Source: Streptomyces anulatus (GTDB taxonomy: Bacteria; Actinomycetota; Actinomycetes; Streptomycetales; Streptomycetaceae). Taken from it: DNA of 64,000 bases. A program made the position numbers and the translations under genes. Where the stretch lies: assembly GCF_000721175.1 (NCBI RefSeq), contig NZ_JOEZ01000026.1, forward strand, positions 1 to 64,000. The letters run 5' to 3'. Numbering within the stretch: the first letter of the stretch is position 1; every line of letters begins with the position of its first letter. Shown one piece after another: positions 33,261-41,354 of the stretch. The notes beneath the pieces are model-generated. The model worked only from the letters and a program-made list of their open reading frames with translations, searched no databases and had not been told where the DNA came from.

Positions 33261-33476
33261 TCATGCGGCCATGCGTTCCAGGAGTGCGCGCGTGGCGTCG
33301 CTGCGGGTCGAGTCGAGGATCCGGAAGTACGTGTCCTCGTGCCGCCGGAAAGCCGCGTCGAGAGCCTCTTGCAAGTCCGTCTCGGCCAATTGCCCGAGCA
33401 CTTGCCTCTGTTCGCTGCTCAAGTCGGGGGCGTCGTGCCAGTCGGCGCGCAACTCGGCGACCGTGATCGGATTCAT
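33261..33476 (-). CDS. Small acidic protein of unknown function
   Basis: 71 residues from the ATG (MNPITVAELRADWHDAP) that overlaps the previous stop. Helical, acidic, with a C-terminal basic patch (RRHEDTYFRILDSTRSDATR). A frame extending upstream overlaps the neighbouring gene and is not used. Third gene of the P5 operon. Confidence 0.58.
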   Translation of the reverse strand: MNPITVAELRADWHDAPDLSSEQRQVLGQLAETDLQEALDAAFRRHEDTYFRILDSTRSDATRALLERMAA

Positions 33477-33811
33477 GAGGTCTCTCGCGTGCCGTCGTTG
33501 GTCGGCGCCAGGGGCGCGGCCTCGAAGGCGACGCACGCCGGGGTCTCCTTGTGGAGGTCGGGACCGCCGTTCCGGCGGCCCGTGCCGATCACCAGAGCGC
33601 ACTTCAAGTGCCGCGAGTCGTCGGCAAGTTTCTTCATCTGGAGATGAGCACAGCCTCCGCAGTGCTGTCCGGCCTGGAGCGGGCGCCGGGTCGCCGGGTG
33701 GATACCTGCGTCCAGGGCCTGTCGTATGAACCCGCGGCCGCGCCCGGTACGGCCCTCGGCCGAATCGGTGCGCTGCGTCGGGGCGCTCGCGGTGGTGGGC
33801 GAAATGGTCAT
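33473..33811 (-). CDS. Small zinc-type protein
   Basis: 112 residues. A central CGGCAHLQMKKLADDSRHLK followed by C and, 26 residues on, ETPACVAF gives a four-Cys arrangement seen in short actinobacterial phage and plasmid proteins. The N-terminus is Thr/Ser-rich. It overlaps its neighbours by 4 bp on both sides. Function unknown. Confidence 0.62.
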   Translation of the reverse strand: MTISPTTASAPTQRTDSAEGRTGRGRGFIRQALDAGIHPATRRPLQAGQHCGGCAHLQMKKLADDSRHLKCALVIGTGRRNGGPDLHKETPACVAFEAAPLAPTNDGTRETS

Positions 33812-34128
33812 GGCAGATCCTTGTAGCTACTGGGAGACGACGGCTGCGGGCGCTTCCGCCGCCGCGCCGCGGTGGTGACGGCTGCGAGCGCCATGGCGCT
33901 GACGATGGCGAGCCCGTACGCCGAGTGCATCGCGGCGCGCGCCAGGAAGTCGACGGTGACGGCTCCGTCGGCGAACCGTGCCGGGGTGATGCCGGTGGCC
34001 GCCTGAGCCGTCATGCCCGCCCCGGTGGCGGCGGCTGCCGTCACGGCCAGCCCATGGCCCGAGCGGCGTGAGGTGCCACGGCGCGCCTGGACAACTGTGC
34101 GCTCACGGGCTGGAAAAGGTACGGACAT
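33808..34128 (-). CDS. Small membrane protein
   Basis: 106 residues, first gene of the P5 operon. After a basic N-terminus (ERTVVQARRGTSRRSG) there are two hydrophobic segments (GLAVTAAAATGAGMTAQAAT; YGLAIVSAMALAAVTTAA) with about 20 polar residues between them and a basic C-terminal tail. Probably two membrane helices. No family recognised. Confidence 0.6.
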   Translation of the reverse strand: MSVPFPARERTVVQARRGTSRRSGHGLAVTAAAATGAGMTAQAATGITPARFADGAVTVDFLARAAMHSAYGLAIVSAMALAAVTTAARRRKRPQPSSPSSYKDLP

Positions 34129-34219
34129 GGTTCTCCGGAAGTCGGGCGACCGGACGGCGCCTGGCCGTGTCGGTGGAACGCGGCGACCGCATCGGACTGC
34201 GGGTCACCGTCACAACACA

Positions 34220-34248
34220 AGCCTACCGCCATAAATCCAATTATGCAA
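34220..34248 (-). promoter_or_regulatory. Shared-type promoter P5
   Basis: Minus strand: -35 TTGCAT, spacer AATTGGATTTATGGCGG (17 bp), -10 TAGGCT. The -35 overlaps the TAA stop of the methyltransferase gene (GCATAA). Confidence 0.78.
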
Positions 34249-35536
34249 TCCAACGGGGATGGGTGAGGGCTTCCTTCAGCCGGTCCTCGGCAAGCCTGCG
34301 GCGAACGGCTTCGGCGATCGCCGACCACACCTTTCCCCGGGCCGGGTCCGCCGGGATCGCCGGCTCACCCTGAACCCCCCGGACCGTGATCACCGTGTCG
34401 CCCTGGGGTGGGCGTACGCGATGGCACAGGATGACCGTCGGCGTGCCGTGGCCAGGGATGTACGCCCCGGAGGTGTCAATGACCCACCGCATATCGAACT
34501 GGGGCAAATACTCGGTGACGAACTTGCGACCGAACTCCCGCTTCATGAACGCGTTCGAGGTCAGCTGCGCGACATGCCCGCCGGGGACCGCGAGGGAGAA
34601 CATGAGTTCACAGAACGGCAGCGCCAGCGGGAACTTCCCTGCGGCCACACGCGGATACGCCTTGCGGATCAGATCGCGCTGCTGGGCGTCGGCCACCGTG
34701 ATGTAGGGCGGGTTCCCGACGACGCAGTGATACTGGCCGCGCTCGAGCAGCGGCTCGCCGCGGTCCAGCAGGGAGTTCGCACAGGCCACTTGGACGGGCC
34801 ACGAGTGCGGCAGCTGGTCGAGGCGGCCACGGAGAATCGAGGCGCTGGTGGCGAGCAGCCGGTACCGGGCGAGGAGCACCGCATAGGGGTCCAGGTCGAC
34901 GCCGTGGACGGTCCGCAGAGCGCGCTCGATCGATGCCCGGGCGTCGATCGGTACCCCGTGCCCGCGGCCGCGGCGGCGGTAGACGCGGGCGGCGTGGAAG
35001 GCGCTGAGCAGGATGTGCCCCGTGCCGCAGGCCGGGTCGATCATGCGGACGTTCTGGGGGCCCACCTCGTCGGTCGCCGGCTCCAGCGAGAGCTCCAGGA
35101 GGAGTTCGGCGATCCACGGCGGAGTCTGGCACAGGGCTCTCGACCTGCGCGCGTCGTGCGACAGCGCCTGGTAGGCGTCCCCGAGCCGGTATCCGTCGAC
35201 CCGGTTCGGCCCGTCGTCGATGGCAGCCCCTGCTCCCCAGAACTCGGCGAGGGCTGTCCAGGAAGCCGTATTGAGCGGTGAGGTCCAGAGCGGCACGACC
35301 TGCGGGTCGAGGAAACCGGCGAGCCCGGGGTGGGCGCCAGCCAGCTCGTCAAGGATCCGGCGTACGGCATCGGGTGAGGTCGGCGGCTCGGTTGTGGAGA
35401 CCAGGCCGTGCCGGACGCAGTGGTGGGTGACTGCGGTCGCGTGGGCCCAGGAGACCGCAGTCGCGGTGCCGACGTCGTCGGCGAGGCGCTGGACGAGACG
35501 CTCATAGGCGCGGGCGGAGGGAGGGGTGCTGTTCAC
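34241..35536 (-). CDS. N6-adenine DNA methyltransferase
   Basis: 431 residues from a GTG at 35,536 (MNSTPPSARAYERL). It has a full motif set: an HsdM-like RALCQTPPWIAELLLELSLE, motif I MIDPACGTGHILLSAF, VDLDPYAVLLARYRL and the catalytic motif IV VVGNPPYITV, with a Cys before motif IV in VACANSLL. It lacks the long specificity domain of type IIG enzymes, so it may be a stand-alone methylase or rely on a partner. On a transferable element it would protect incoming DNA. Last gene of the P6 operon; its stop forms part of promoter P5. Confidence 0.85.
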   Translation of the reverse strand: MNSTPPSARAYERLVQRLADDVGTATAVSWAHATAVTHHCVRHGLVSTTEPPTSPDAVRRILDELAGAHPGLAGFLDPQVVPLWTSPLNTASWTALAEFWGAGAAIDDGPNRVDGYRLGDAYQALSHDARRSRALCQTPPWIAELLLELSLEPATDEVGPQNVRMIDPACGTGHILLSAFHAARVYRRRGRGHGVPIDARASIERALRTVHGVDLDPYAVLLARYRLLATSASILRGRLDQLPHSWPVQVACANSLLDRGEPLLERGQYHCVVGNPPYITVADAQQRDLIRKAYPRVAAGKFPLALPFCELMFSLAVPGGHVAQLTSNAFMKREFGRKFVTEYLPQFDMRWVIDTSGAYIPGHGTPTVILCHRVRPPQGDTVITVRGVQGEPAIPADPARGKVWSAIAEAVRRRLAEDRLKEALTHPRWIA

Positions 35537-35589
35537 AGGGTTGTGGTCCAGGACTGGGAGCGAAGTGACATCAAGATCGTTCAGAAGAG

Positions 35590-35742
35590 CTAGTCGAGGA
35601 TGAACTGCCCGAGCCACACGAGGACCAGGACTGCCACACCCAGGGTGATCGCGGCCTCGGCGTTTCCGGTGCCGGACCAGACGATGACGGTGATGGTCGT
35701 GCCGAGGACAAGACCGAGAAGAAAGCGGTGCGAAGTGCGCAT
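35590..35742 (-). CDS. 50-residue membrane protein
   Basis: The frame starts at 35,742 with AAGGAATC 7 bp upstream: MRTSHRFLLGLVLGTTITVI, continuing VWSGTGNAEAAITLGVAVLV and LVWLGQFILD. Two hydrophobic segments span nearly the whole protein. It sits between the 244-residue gene and the methyltransferase gene in the P6 operon. Short, but the ribosome-binding site and helix pattern make it convincing. Function unknown. Confidence 0.6.
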   Translation of the reverse strand: MRTSHRFLLGLVLGTTITVIVWSGTGNAEAAITLGVAVLVLVWLGQFILD

Positions 35743-35803
35743 AGTGATTCCTTGAACAGTGAGCGGGCCGGGGCGTCCGCGTAGGAGGGTGGGGAGGGGC
35801 TGC

Positions 35804-36538
35804 TCACCGTGTGACGAGCAGTGCGCCGTTGGGCTGGACGGTCACCTTCATGCCTTCGCCTCGAAGAAGGGCCGAGCACAGAAGGCGCACCCCGCCAGTG
35901 CTCCAGGCGGGATGGTAGTGATCGGGCTCCGCCTCCAGGTCCGGGTACCACCAGGTGACCTCGACGCTCTCGTGCCGGCATTCGACGACCACCCCGCTGC
36001 CCTGGAAGGTGCGGCGGTCGGCGAGGTGGACATGGGCGGCGAGCACCGTCAGCACCTCGTGCCGAAGTGTCTCACCGGCCCGGTCGGGGGGCACGGAGGG
36101 TGCTACAGGGCGGTAGACGGTGTGTCCGTGAGTGCCCTGCGCGATCACGACGGTCCGCCCGGGGCCTGCCAGGCTCCTTCGGCGGCCGGCAGCCACGCAC
36201 AGCTTGCGCACGCTGCGCCCGTGTACGGGGCGGGGGCGGCGTGGGCTCGGGTCTGCCGCGTAGTGCTCGTCCGCTACCAGGGACATGGCGTGCGCGACAT
36301 CCCGCACGCGCTCGGCGATCTCGCCCGCACCCAGGTCGTGTCCGTCGGCGTAGCGCCACAGTGCGTCGACTGCCCGGGCTGCCGGGGAGGCGTCTGGGGC
36401 GTGCACCGTGCTGTCTCTGATGAGCCAGTCGACGACCTGCCCCGTGTACGGCGCCGTGAACGGGGCGCCTTCGAGAAGCTCCAGAAACTCCTGAGCTTCG
36501 GACTCGTCGGTGGCGGGCAGACGAGGTTCTGTCTGCAT
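35804..36538 (-). CDS. Unknown protein
   Basis: 244 residues from the ATG at 36,538, which has a perfect AGGAGG 7 bp upstream. The acidic N-terminal half is helical (DESEAQEFLELLEGAPF; AGEIAERVRDVAHAMSLVAD). The C-terminal half is beta-rich with aromatic residues (VVVECRHESVEVTWWYPDLE). A basic loop (RSVRKLCVAAGRRRS) joins them. No motif recognised. First gene of the P6 operon that ends with a DNA methyltransferase. Confidence 0.62.
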   Translation of the reverse strand: MQTEPRLPATDESEAQEFLELLEGAPFTAPYTGQVVDWLIRDSTVHAPDASPAARAVDALWRYADGHDLGAGEIAERVRDVAHAMSLVADEHYAADPSPRRPRPVHGRSVRKLCVAAGRRRSLAGPGRTVVIAQGTHGHTVYRPVAPSVPPDRAGETLRHEVLTVLAAHVHLADRRTFQGSGVVVECRHESVEVTWWYPDLEAEPDHYHPAWSTGGVRLLCSALLRGEGMKVTVQPNGALLVTR

Positions 36539-36643
36539 CGCAGACCTCCTCGGTGGGGGGCACCGTCGCAGATCATGGACCGGTGCAACCGCAGTGGTTC
36601 GTTCGTGCCGGGCGGGGAGAGGCTTCACCCGCCGACCCGCCTC

Positions 36644-36672
36644 AAGCTACCGCAGTATATCCAATTATGCAA
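36644..36672 (-). promoter_or_regulatory. Shared-type promoter P6
   Basis: Minus strand: -35 TTGCAT, spacer AATTGGATATACTGCGG (17 bp), -10 TAGCTT. Confidence 0.75.
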
Positions 36673-36806
36673 CTTTGCGGGTTTGGGTGGATGCTGCTCG
36701 GCGCATCACTGCAGAGCCCACCAGGTCGGCGCGGGTGAATTTGAAAGACAACGGACTCGCCTTCACCGGTGCAATTTGGCGAGAAACGATGGGGAGAGAG
36801 AATCTG

Positions 36807-37565
36807 CTAATCCTCTGCGCCTTTTTCGCCCGTCTGCAACTTTCCCCGTGTAAGGCGTCTACGGATCTCCTGGTAAATCGTCTCCCGATACCACATCGGC
36901 TCGAATACCTCCGGGCGCTTGCGGTCGCCCGGCCGCCGGTCAGGAGCTTCGATCTGTCCCCGCAGGAGATACGACTGCATGGTGCGCCGCGATGCGGGCT
37001 TCCCACTGATCGCGTTCCCACGGATGACGCCGTACTCGGTGATGTTGAGCAAGTCCCTGGGGTCCCCTGCGGGAAGAGGCTTCGCGAACTGAGGCTCGCC
37101 GCCGGCGTAGGCCGCCCACACGCGGGGCCGGTGGACGCGCACCCACGCATCCACCGTCTTCGCGTCCCACCGCCCCTCCGACGCTGGCGGGGGGAACGCG
37201 GCCGCCACGACCTTGCCGCTGGAGTCACGTCGTTCCGTGGCCTTGGTCCAGGCGTCCACGGCGTTGAAGGTCATGCCGAACCGCTTGGCCATCTCGGACC
37301 GGGTCTCGGTGACGGGCGCGACCGCAGCCTTCTTCTGCTTCCCCTTCTGGGGGCTGGTGACCGCGCCGGCCGCAGGCGTTTCCGGCCGGGGCGGCCAGTA
37401 CTGCGGCCGCATGGCCTGCACCCACGCGTCGACCAGCGCGACGTCCCACAGACCGTCCTCGCCCCTCGCCGGAAAGTTGACCAGCGTGGTCCACACGGCG
37501 GTGTCCTTCGGCTTGACCCCGTACCGGGCGCTGATCCCCGCTTCGTCGATGCGGCGGTTGGTCAT
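36807..37565 (-). CDS. Tandem helix-turn-helix module protein (smaller paralogue)
   Basis: 252 residues made of recurring modules. Type A appears twice: GISARYGVKPKDTAVWTTL ending DVALVDAWVQAMRPQYW, and EMAKRFGMTFNAVDAWTKAT ending DAKTVDAWVRVHRPRVW. These read like recognition-helix units followed by a tryptophan-containing hairpin. Type B appears once: ITEYGVIRGNAISGKPASRR then TMQSYLLRGQIEAPDRRPGD and FEPMWYRETIYQEI. The same modules build the larger neighbour. A basic linker (PQKGKQKKAAV) joins A1 and A2. Probably a sequence-specific DNA-binding protein, perhaps a regulator of this gene region. Not previously known to me. Confidence 0.65.
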   Translation of the reverse strand: MTNRRIDEAGISARYGVKPKDTAVWTTLVNFPARGEDGLWDVALVDAWVQAMRPQYWPPRPETPAAGAVTSPQKGKQKKAAVAPVTETRSEMAKRFGMTFNAVDAWTKATERRDSSGKVVAAAFPPPASEGRWDAKTVDAWVRVHRPRVWAAYAGGEPQFAKPLPAGDPRDLLNITEYGVIRGNAISGKPASRRTMQSYLLRGQIEAPDRRPGDRKRPEVFEPMWYRETIYQEIRRRLTRGKLQTGEKGAED

Positions 37566-37601
37566 GGACGTCCTTGAGGGTCGGGGCGGGAGTGCGTCGG
37601 A

Positions 37602-38987
37602 CTACTGGTCGGACTTCGCAGCGGCGGCGCCGCGCCGGCCGAGGGGGCGGAGCAGGTACGGGCGGGCGGACTCGGGCGTCCACATCGGCTCGTCGACCTC
37701 AGGCGTCTTGCCGTCGTTCGGCAGACGGTCCGGGGGCGCCAGCAGGCCGCGAGAGCGGTACGCCCGCATCGTGGACAGGGCGGTCGGCTTGCTGCGGCCC
37801 TGTTCCTTGCCGTCGAGCTCAGCGATCTTCTCGAGGGTCAGCAGGCCCGGATTCTTCTCGAAGTACCGCTTCAGGGCCGCACTCGGCTCACGCAGCTCAC
37901 CTTCCGCAGGAGCAGCGGGGGCCTCCTTCCTCGCCTGTCGCGGGGTGGCGAGGAAGGGCAGGGCAGCCTCGGGCGTCCACATCGGCTCATCCACCGCCGG
38001 CGTCTTGCCGTCGCCCGGCTTCCGGTCCGGCCGCGCCAGCTTGCCCTGAGAGATGTAGACCTTCAGGGTCGACAGGGCGGTCGCCTTGGGGCGGCCCTGT
38101 TCCCGGCCGTCGAGCTCGGCGATCTTCTCGAGGGTGAGCAGGCCCGGGTTCTCCTCGAAGTACCGCTGCAGGAACTCGCTCGCCTCCACCGCGGCAGCCT
38201 CCTCCTGCGCAGGCTTCGGCGCACCGTGCCGGCTGTCCGGCCGGCACAGGTAGGGCAGAACGCTCTCGGGCATCCACATCCGCTCGTCGACGTCGGGCGT
38301 CTCGCCGTCGCCCGGCTTGCGGTCCGGCCGCGCCAGCTTGCCCTGAGAGATGTAGTTGTCGAGCGTGGACAGCGCCGTCGGCTCGCGATCGTGTTCCCGG
38401 CCGTCGAGCTCGGCGATCTTCTCGAGGGTGAGCAGGCCCGGGTTCTCCTCGAAGTACCGCTGCAGGAACTCGCTCGGTTCCCTCCGCTCACCGTCGCTCT
38501 TGCCGGTCTTGCGCCGGACCCGGCGCGGACGGGTGATGTAGTTGTAGGCCGTCTCGCGGAACCACATGTCCTCCGTGACCTCGGGCTGGCCTCCGTCGCC
38601 GGCGCGACGGTCGGGCCGGGCGAGCACGCCTCGGGAGATGTACGTGCGCAGGGTCGCGACCGGCGTGGGCTCGCGTGAGAGGAACCGGCCCTCGAGCACT
38701 CCGATGTGGCGCAGAGGGAGAAGGTCCTTGGGCCCGCCGGCAGGCAGCGCGGTGGCCTTCTCCTTCTGCTTGGGGTGAGCCACCACCCAGGCCTCCGGCT
38801 TGTGCTCCAGGACCCACTCATCGACAGCTGCCTCGTCGTACAGCTGGGTCTTGCCCCAACCCTTGTCGAGGCACGGCGGGAAGGTCTCCTCGAGCGTCCA
38901 GGAGGCGGCGGTCGAGCCGCTCACGTGGTAGCGCTTTGCGATCTTTTCGACCGTGGTCTGCTTGATCTTCGAGTTTGCGGGGATCAT
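37602..38987 (-). CDS. Multi-module helix-turn-helix repeat protein (larger paralogue)
   Basis: 461 residues from the ATG at 38,987 with GGAG upstream. One type A module (KIAKRYHVSGSTAASWTLEE, ending LYDEAAVDEWVLEHKPEAW) is followed by four type B modules. The last three are near-identical repeats of 97-99 residues: LQRYFEENPGLLTLEKIAEL, then a variable residue pair and TALSTLDNYISQGKLARPDR, then PGDGETPDVDERMWMPES. Residues after the second helix differ between repeats (HDREPTALSTLDNY, QGRPKATALSTLKVY, QGRSKPTALSTMRAY), as expected if each unit reads different bases. First gene of the P7 operon. Function inferred from architecture only. Confidence 0.68.
   Translation of the reverse strand: MIPANSKIKQTTVEKIAKRYHVSGSTAASWTLEETFPPCLDKGWGKTQLYDEAAVDEWVLEHKPEAWVVAHPKQKEKATALPAGGPKDLLPLRHIGVLEGRFLSREPTPVATLRTYISRGVLARPDRRAGDGGQPEVTEDMWFRETAYNYITRPRRVRRKTGKSDGERREPSEFLQRYFEENPGLLTLEKIAELDGREHDREPTALSTLDNYISQGKLARPDRKPGDGETPDVDERMWMPESVLPYLCRPDSRHGAPKPAQEEAAAVEASEFLQRYFEENPGLLTLEKIAELDGREQGRPKATALSTLKVYISQGKLARPDRKPGDGKTPAVDEPMWTPEAALPFLATPRQARKEAPAAPAEGELREPSAALKRYFEKNPGLLTLEKIAELDGKEQGRSKPTALSTMRAYRSRGLLAPPDRLPNDGKTPEVDEPMWTPESARPYLLRPLGRRGAAAAKSDQ
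37620..38500 (-). repeat. Three tandem 294/297-bp coding repeats
   Basis: The segment CCGTCGAGCTCGGCGATCTT and its surroundings recur at 37,810, 38,107 and 38,401, spaced 297 and 294 bp (99 and 98 codons). High nucleotide identity indicates recent duplication of a whole protein module. Confidence 0.8.
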
Positions 38988-39141
38988 CGTCTGCTCCAGG
39001 GCCTGCGTGGCCTGATCGTTTCCTGCCGGGCCGCGGATGCGCCGGCGGGGGGATGCTGTTGTGCGTGGCCAGCGGCCCCTTCCTGTGCCTTTGCTGATGC
39101 CCGGACGGGGCTGGAAGGGCGCAGGGAGAGACCCGGCTCGC

Positions 39142-39170
39142 AACGTACAGCGATTCAAGCGATTAAGCAA
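39142..39170 (-). promoter_or_regulatory. Diverged shared-type promoter P7
   Basis: Minus strand: -35 TTGCTT, spacer AATCGCTTGAATCGCTG (17 bp), -10 TACGTT. The AATTGGATTTA element is partly lost, which could uncouple this operon from the others. It drives the tandem-module genes. Confidence 0.5.
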
Positions 39171-39306
39171 TTCGTCGTGGGTGTGTCGGTGTGGATCGCC
39201 GCCGGAACCGACGCGGGCGTGCCGGGGAGCCTGCGCTCCCCGGCACGCCTGGAGGTTCGCTGTGCGGTGATTTCCCGGCCTCGGCCGGCGAGCCGGTGGC
39301 CGGCGG

Positions 39307-40101
39307 TCAGGAAGCGAGGCCGAGGCTGCCTGCGGCCGTGCGGCGCTGCTTCTTCTCGGCGAGCTTCTTGTCCAGGGCGCGCTGCAAGCTGCTGAAGGTC
39401 TCGTCACCCTGCCGTTTGAGCAGCGCCGGGATGTAGTTCGCTGGGATGCCGACCTTCGGGGACTCGCTCAGGACAGACAGGAGGTCGGATTCCGTCTGGT
39501 CGGTGTAGCCCGCCTCCTCCAGTTCCTCGACGCCGGGGAACACGTCGGCATGGCGGTCGCTCTCCAGGTCCAGCAGAAAGTCCTCCTTCCCGCCCAGGCT
39601 GTAGCACCACAGGAAATTCTCGGGCGGATTCGGCTCAACGAGCCGGCGGAAACGCGAAACGGATTTCGTGTAGCAGTAGAACCAGGTGTCCGCGGGGGCG
39701 TTCCGCATGATGCGCAGCCACGCCTGCAAGTATTCGTCGGAATGGAAGTCGCCGGAATCGTGCAAGCGAATCCATTTGCCCCGATACCGCCGGTGGCGGA
39801 GTTCCTCGGCCATCTGGGCTTCCCACTCGTCCAGGGCATGCATCGTCATCCACATGTTGCGCTCGTGCGCGGCCAGGACGACCGGCCACCGATAGGTCCC
39901 CACCCTCGCGTAGCAGAGCTTCGCGCAGGCCCCGGCCTCCGGGCAGGCGTTGTATGTCGATCCGTCGGAAAAGCGGCCGGCCCAAGCGGGAAGTGGCCAG
40001 TTGAAAATCCCTTCGGCCCGCAGTTGCCGGTTCTGGGTGAGGAGCCACCGGCGCGCCTTGGGCTTCGTGTGCGGCGTGTCGGTGGTCGAGCTGGTGTTCA
40101 T
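39307..40101 (-). CDS. GP88-family protein
   Basis: 264 residues from an ATG overlapping the previous stop. It contains the GP88-type signature CPEAGACAKLCYARVGTYRW, followed by RGKWIRLHDSGDFHSDEYLQ and WFYCYTKSVSRF, as in mycobacteriophage-type gene 88 products. Conserved Cys and His suggest a metal or iron-sulfur site. Phage gp88 function is unknown. Last gene of the P8 operon, ending 137 bp before promoter P7. Confidence 0.78.
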   Translation of the reverse strand: MNTSSTTDTPHTKPKARRWLLTQNRQLRAEGIFNWPLPAWAGRFSDGSTYNACPEAGACAKLCYARVGTYRWPVVLAAHERNMWMTMHALDEWEAQMAEELRHRRYRGKWIRLHDSGDFHSDEYLQAWLRIMRNAPADTWFYCYTKSVSRFRRLVEPNPPENFLWCYSLGGKEDFLLDLESDRHADVFPGVEELEEAGYTDQTESDLLSVLSESPKVGIPANYIPALLKRQGDETFSSLQRALDKKLAEKKQRRTAAGSLGLAS

Positions 40102-40520
40102 GTCGTGCTTTCCGTCTGGTTGGAGCTCGATGTGTCAGCAGGGCAGTCGTCATGGGGCGCGGCGCAGGCGTGCACACCGAACTTGGTGATGCCGCCTGCG
40201 GTCATCAGCGCCAGGTAGGCGAGACCGAGGTCCAACTGCTGGCCCGCCTCGGCGGTGTGCTTTTTGCTCGGGAACTGGAGAACGTCGCCGCGGCCGCCGA
40301 TGGCCGCGGCCGCCGTGGCCCGGAGCGGGTCCAGTGCGTGCGGTGGCATGCGGCTGATCTCGAGCATCGCGATCGGCAGCGCGAACAAGAGGTGTTCGGT
40401 GAGGCCGTCGTGGAAGATCTGTTCCTTCTCGGTGCGTCGTGCAGGGGCCGGCACCGACACCACGGTGATGGTCGGTTCGGCCTGCTTCCGCAGCGGGTGC
40501 GGGGGATGGGAGCGAGTCAT
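40098..40520 (-). CDS. Unknown protein with C-terminal Cys/His tail
   Basis: 140 residues. The central helix (EHLLFALPIAMLEISRMPPH) and LGLAYLALMTAGGI are hydrophobic but short of clear membrane spans. The end has KFGVHACAAPHDDCPADTSS; a similar Cys/His-Asp tail (SPAHHDDCPLPG) ends the neighbouring 168-residue protein. The shared ending points to common ancestry or a common ligand. It overlaps the GP88 gene by 4 bp. Confidence 0.6.
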   Translation of the reverse strand: MTRSHPPHPLRKQAEPTITVVSVPAPARRTEKEQIFHDGLTEHLLFALPIAMLEISRMPPHALDPLRATAAAAIGGRGDVLQFPSKKHTAEAGQQLDLGLAYLALMTAGGITKFGVHACAAPHDDCPADTSSSNQTESTT

Positions 40521-40591
40521 CGGTACTGCTTCGATCTATTCGGGCGCTGCGACGCGTTCGGGCGCCGCGACGCGGGGTGCTGCGGACCCGA

Positions 40592-41098
40592 CTACGTCGT
40601 CAGTGGCTGACCCGGGAGCGGGCAGTCATCGTGATGGGCGGGCGAGGTGCGGTAGAACGGGGACTCGGCGAGGTCCTGGGCGCCACGCAGCCAGTCGCCG
40701 TAGTCGGCCAGGTTGTTGATGCACACCGTCGGAACGCGCGCTCCGCACTGCGGGCACGGGGCGATGGGGCTCAGGGCGAAATGCCGGGTGCTGTCGTAGG
40801 CGGCTAGGAACTCGCGGGACACGGTTCCGGCCGGGATCTGCAGCCGGATGGCCGGGCTCACTGCCCCTTCGATGAGGGGATGGAGGTCGTCGGCCTGGCT
40901 GATGACGGTGACCCACTGCCTCAGGCGGAGCACGTGGCGCAGCATGGTGCGCGCATAGCCGGCGGTGGCGAAGACGGCGTATGGAGCTGTCGTGCCGCCG
41001 GCCCGGCTCGGCCGGCCTTCTGCTGACCTTTGGCCAGCCGCGCGGAGTGCCGCGTGGTCGAGCCGGGCCAGAGCGCGGGTGCTCATCATGAACGGCAT
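40592..41098 (-). CDS. Unknown protein with zinc-like Cys cluster
   Basis: 168 residues from the ATG at 41,098 (GGAG six bases upstream); ATGs at 41,110 and 41,089 are alternatives. The N-terminal 100 residues form a mixed domain (TTAPYAVFATAGYARTMLRH, VLRLRQWVTVISQADDLHPL). CPQCGARVPTVCINNLADYG is a probable zinc site. The tail SPAHHDDCPLPGQP resembles the next protein's end. First gene of the P8 operon. Confidence 0.62.
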   Translation of the reverse strand: MPFMMSTRALARLDHAALRAAGQRSAEGRPSRAGGTTAPYAVFATAGYARTMLRHVLRLRQWVTVISQADDLHPLIEGAVSPAIRLQIPAGTVSREFLAAYDSTRHFALSPIAPCPQCGARVPTVCINNLADYGDWLRGAQDLAESPFYRTSPAHHDDCPLPGQPLTT

Positions 41099-41142
41099 GG
41101 GCAACTCCATTGATTGAAGGGCCGGTTGCATGGGAGTTCGGT

Positions 41143-41173
41143 CCGGGCGCGGCGCAGTGGGCGCCGCGCCCGG
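41143..41173 (-). promoter_or_regulatory. Leader hairpin downstream of P8
   Basis: CCGGGCGCGGCGC / GCGCCGCGCCCGG, a perfect 13-bp stem with a 5-base loop, between P8 and its first gene. It is placed like the leader hairpin of P3. Confidence 0.58.
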
Positions 41174-41291
41174 GGCCTGTGCCTCCGCTGTGCTGGGAGG
41201 GGGCAGCGGAGGTTGAGCCACACATGGGCGGCATGGGCGGCTCCTTCACAGGGCCGCCGGGCGGCGAGTGTTCACGCCCGACGACACACTC

Positions 41292-41320
41292 AAGGTACGG
41301 CAGTAAATCCAATTACGCAA
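41292..41320 (-). promoter_or_regulatory. Shared-type promoter P8 (leftward)
   Basis: Minus strand: -35 TTGCGT, spacer AATTGGATTTACTGCCG (17 bp), -10 TACCTT. It lies back to back with P9; the -35 boxes are 34 bp apart. Confidence 0.76.
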
Positions 41321-41354
41321 CACGAGGAGTAGAAGGTGTGGTCGATCAGGGGAG

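Noticed and set aside
37620..38500. Regular repeats considered as a CRISPR array
   Set aside because: The period is 294-297 bp, in coding frame, and the repeats are protein modules rather than 25-37-bp repeats with spacers.
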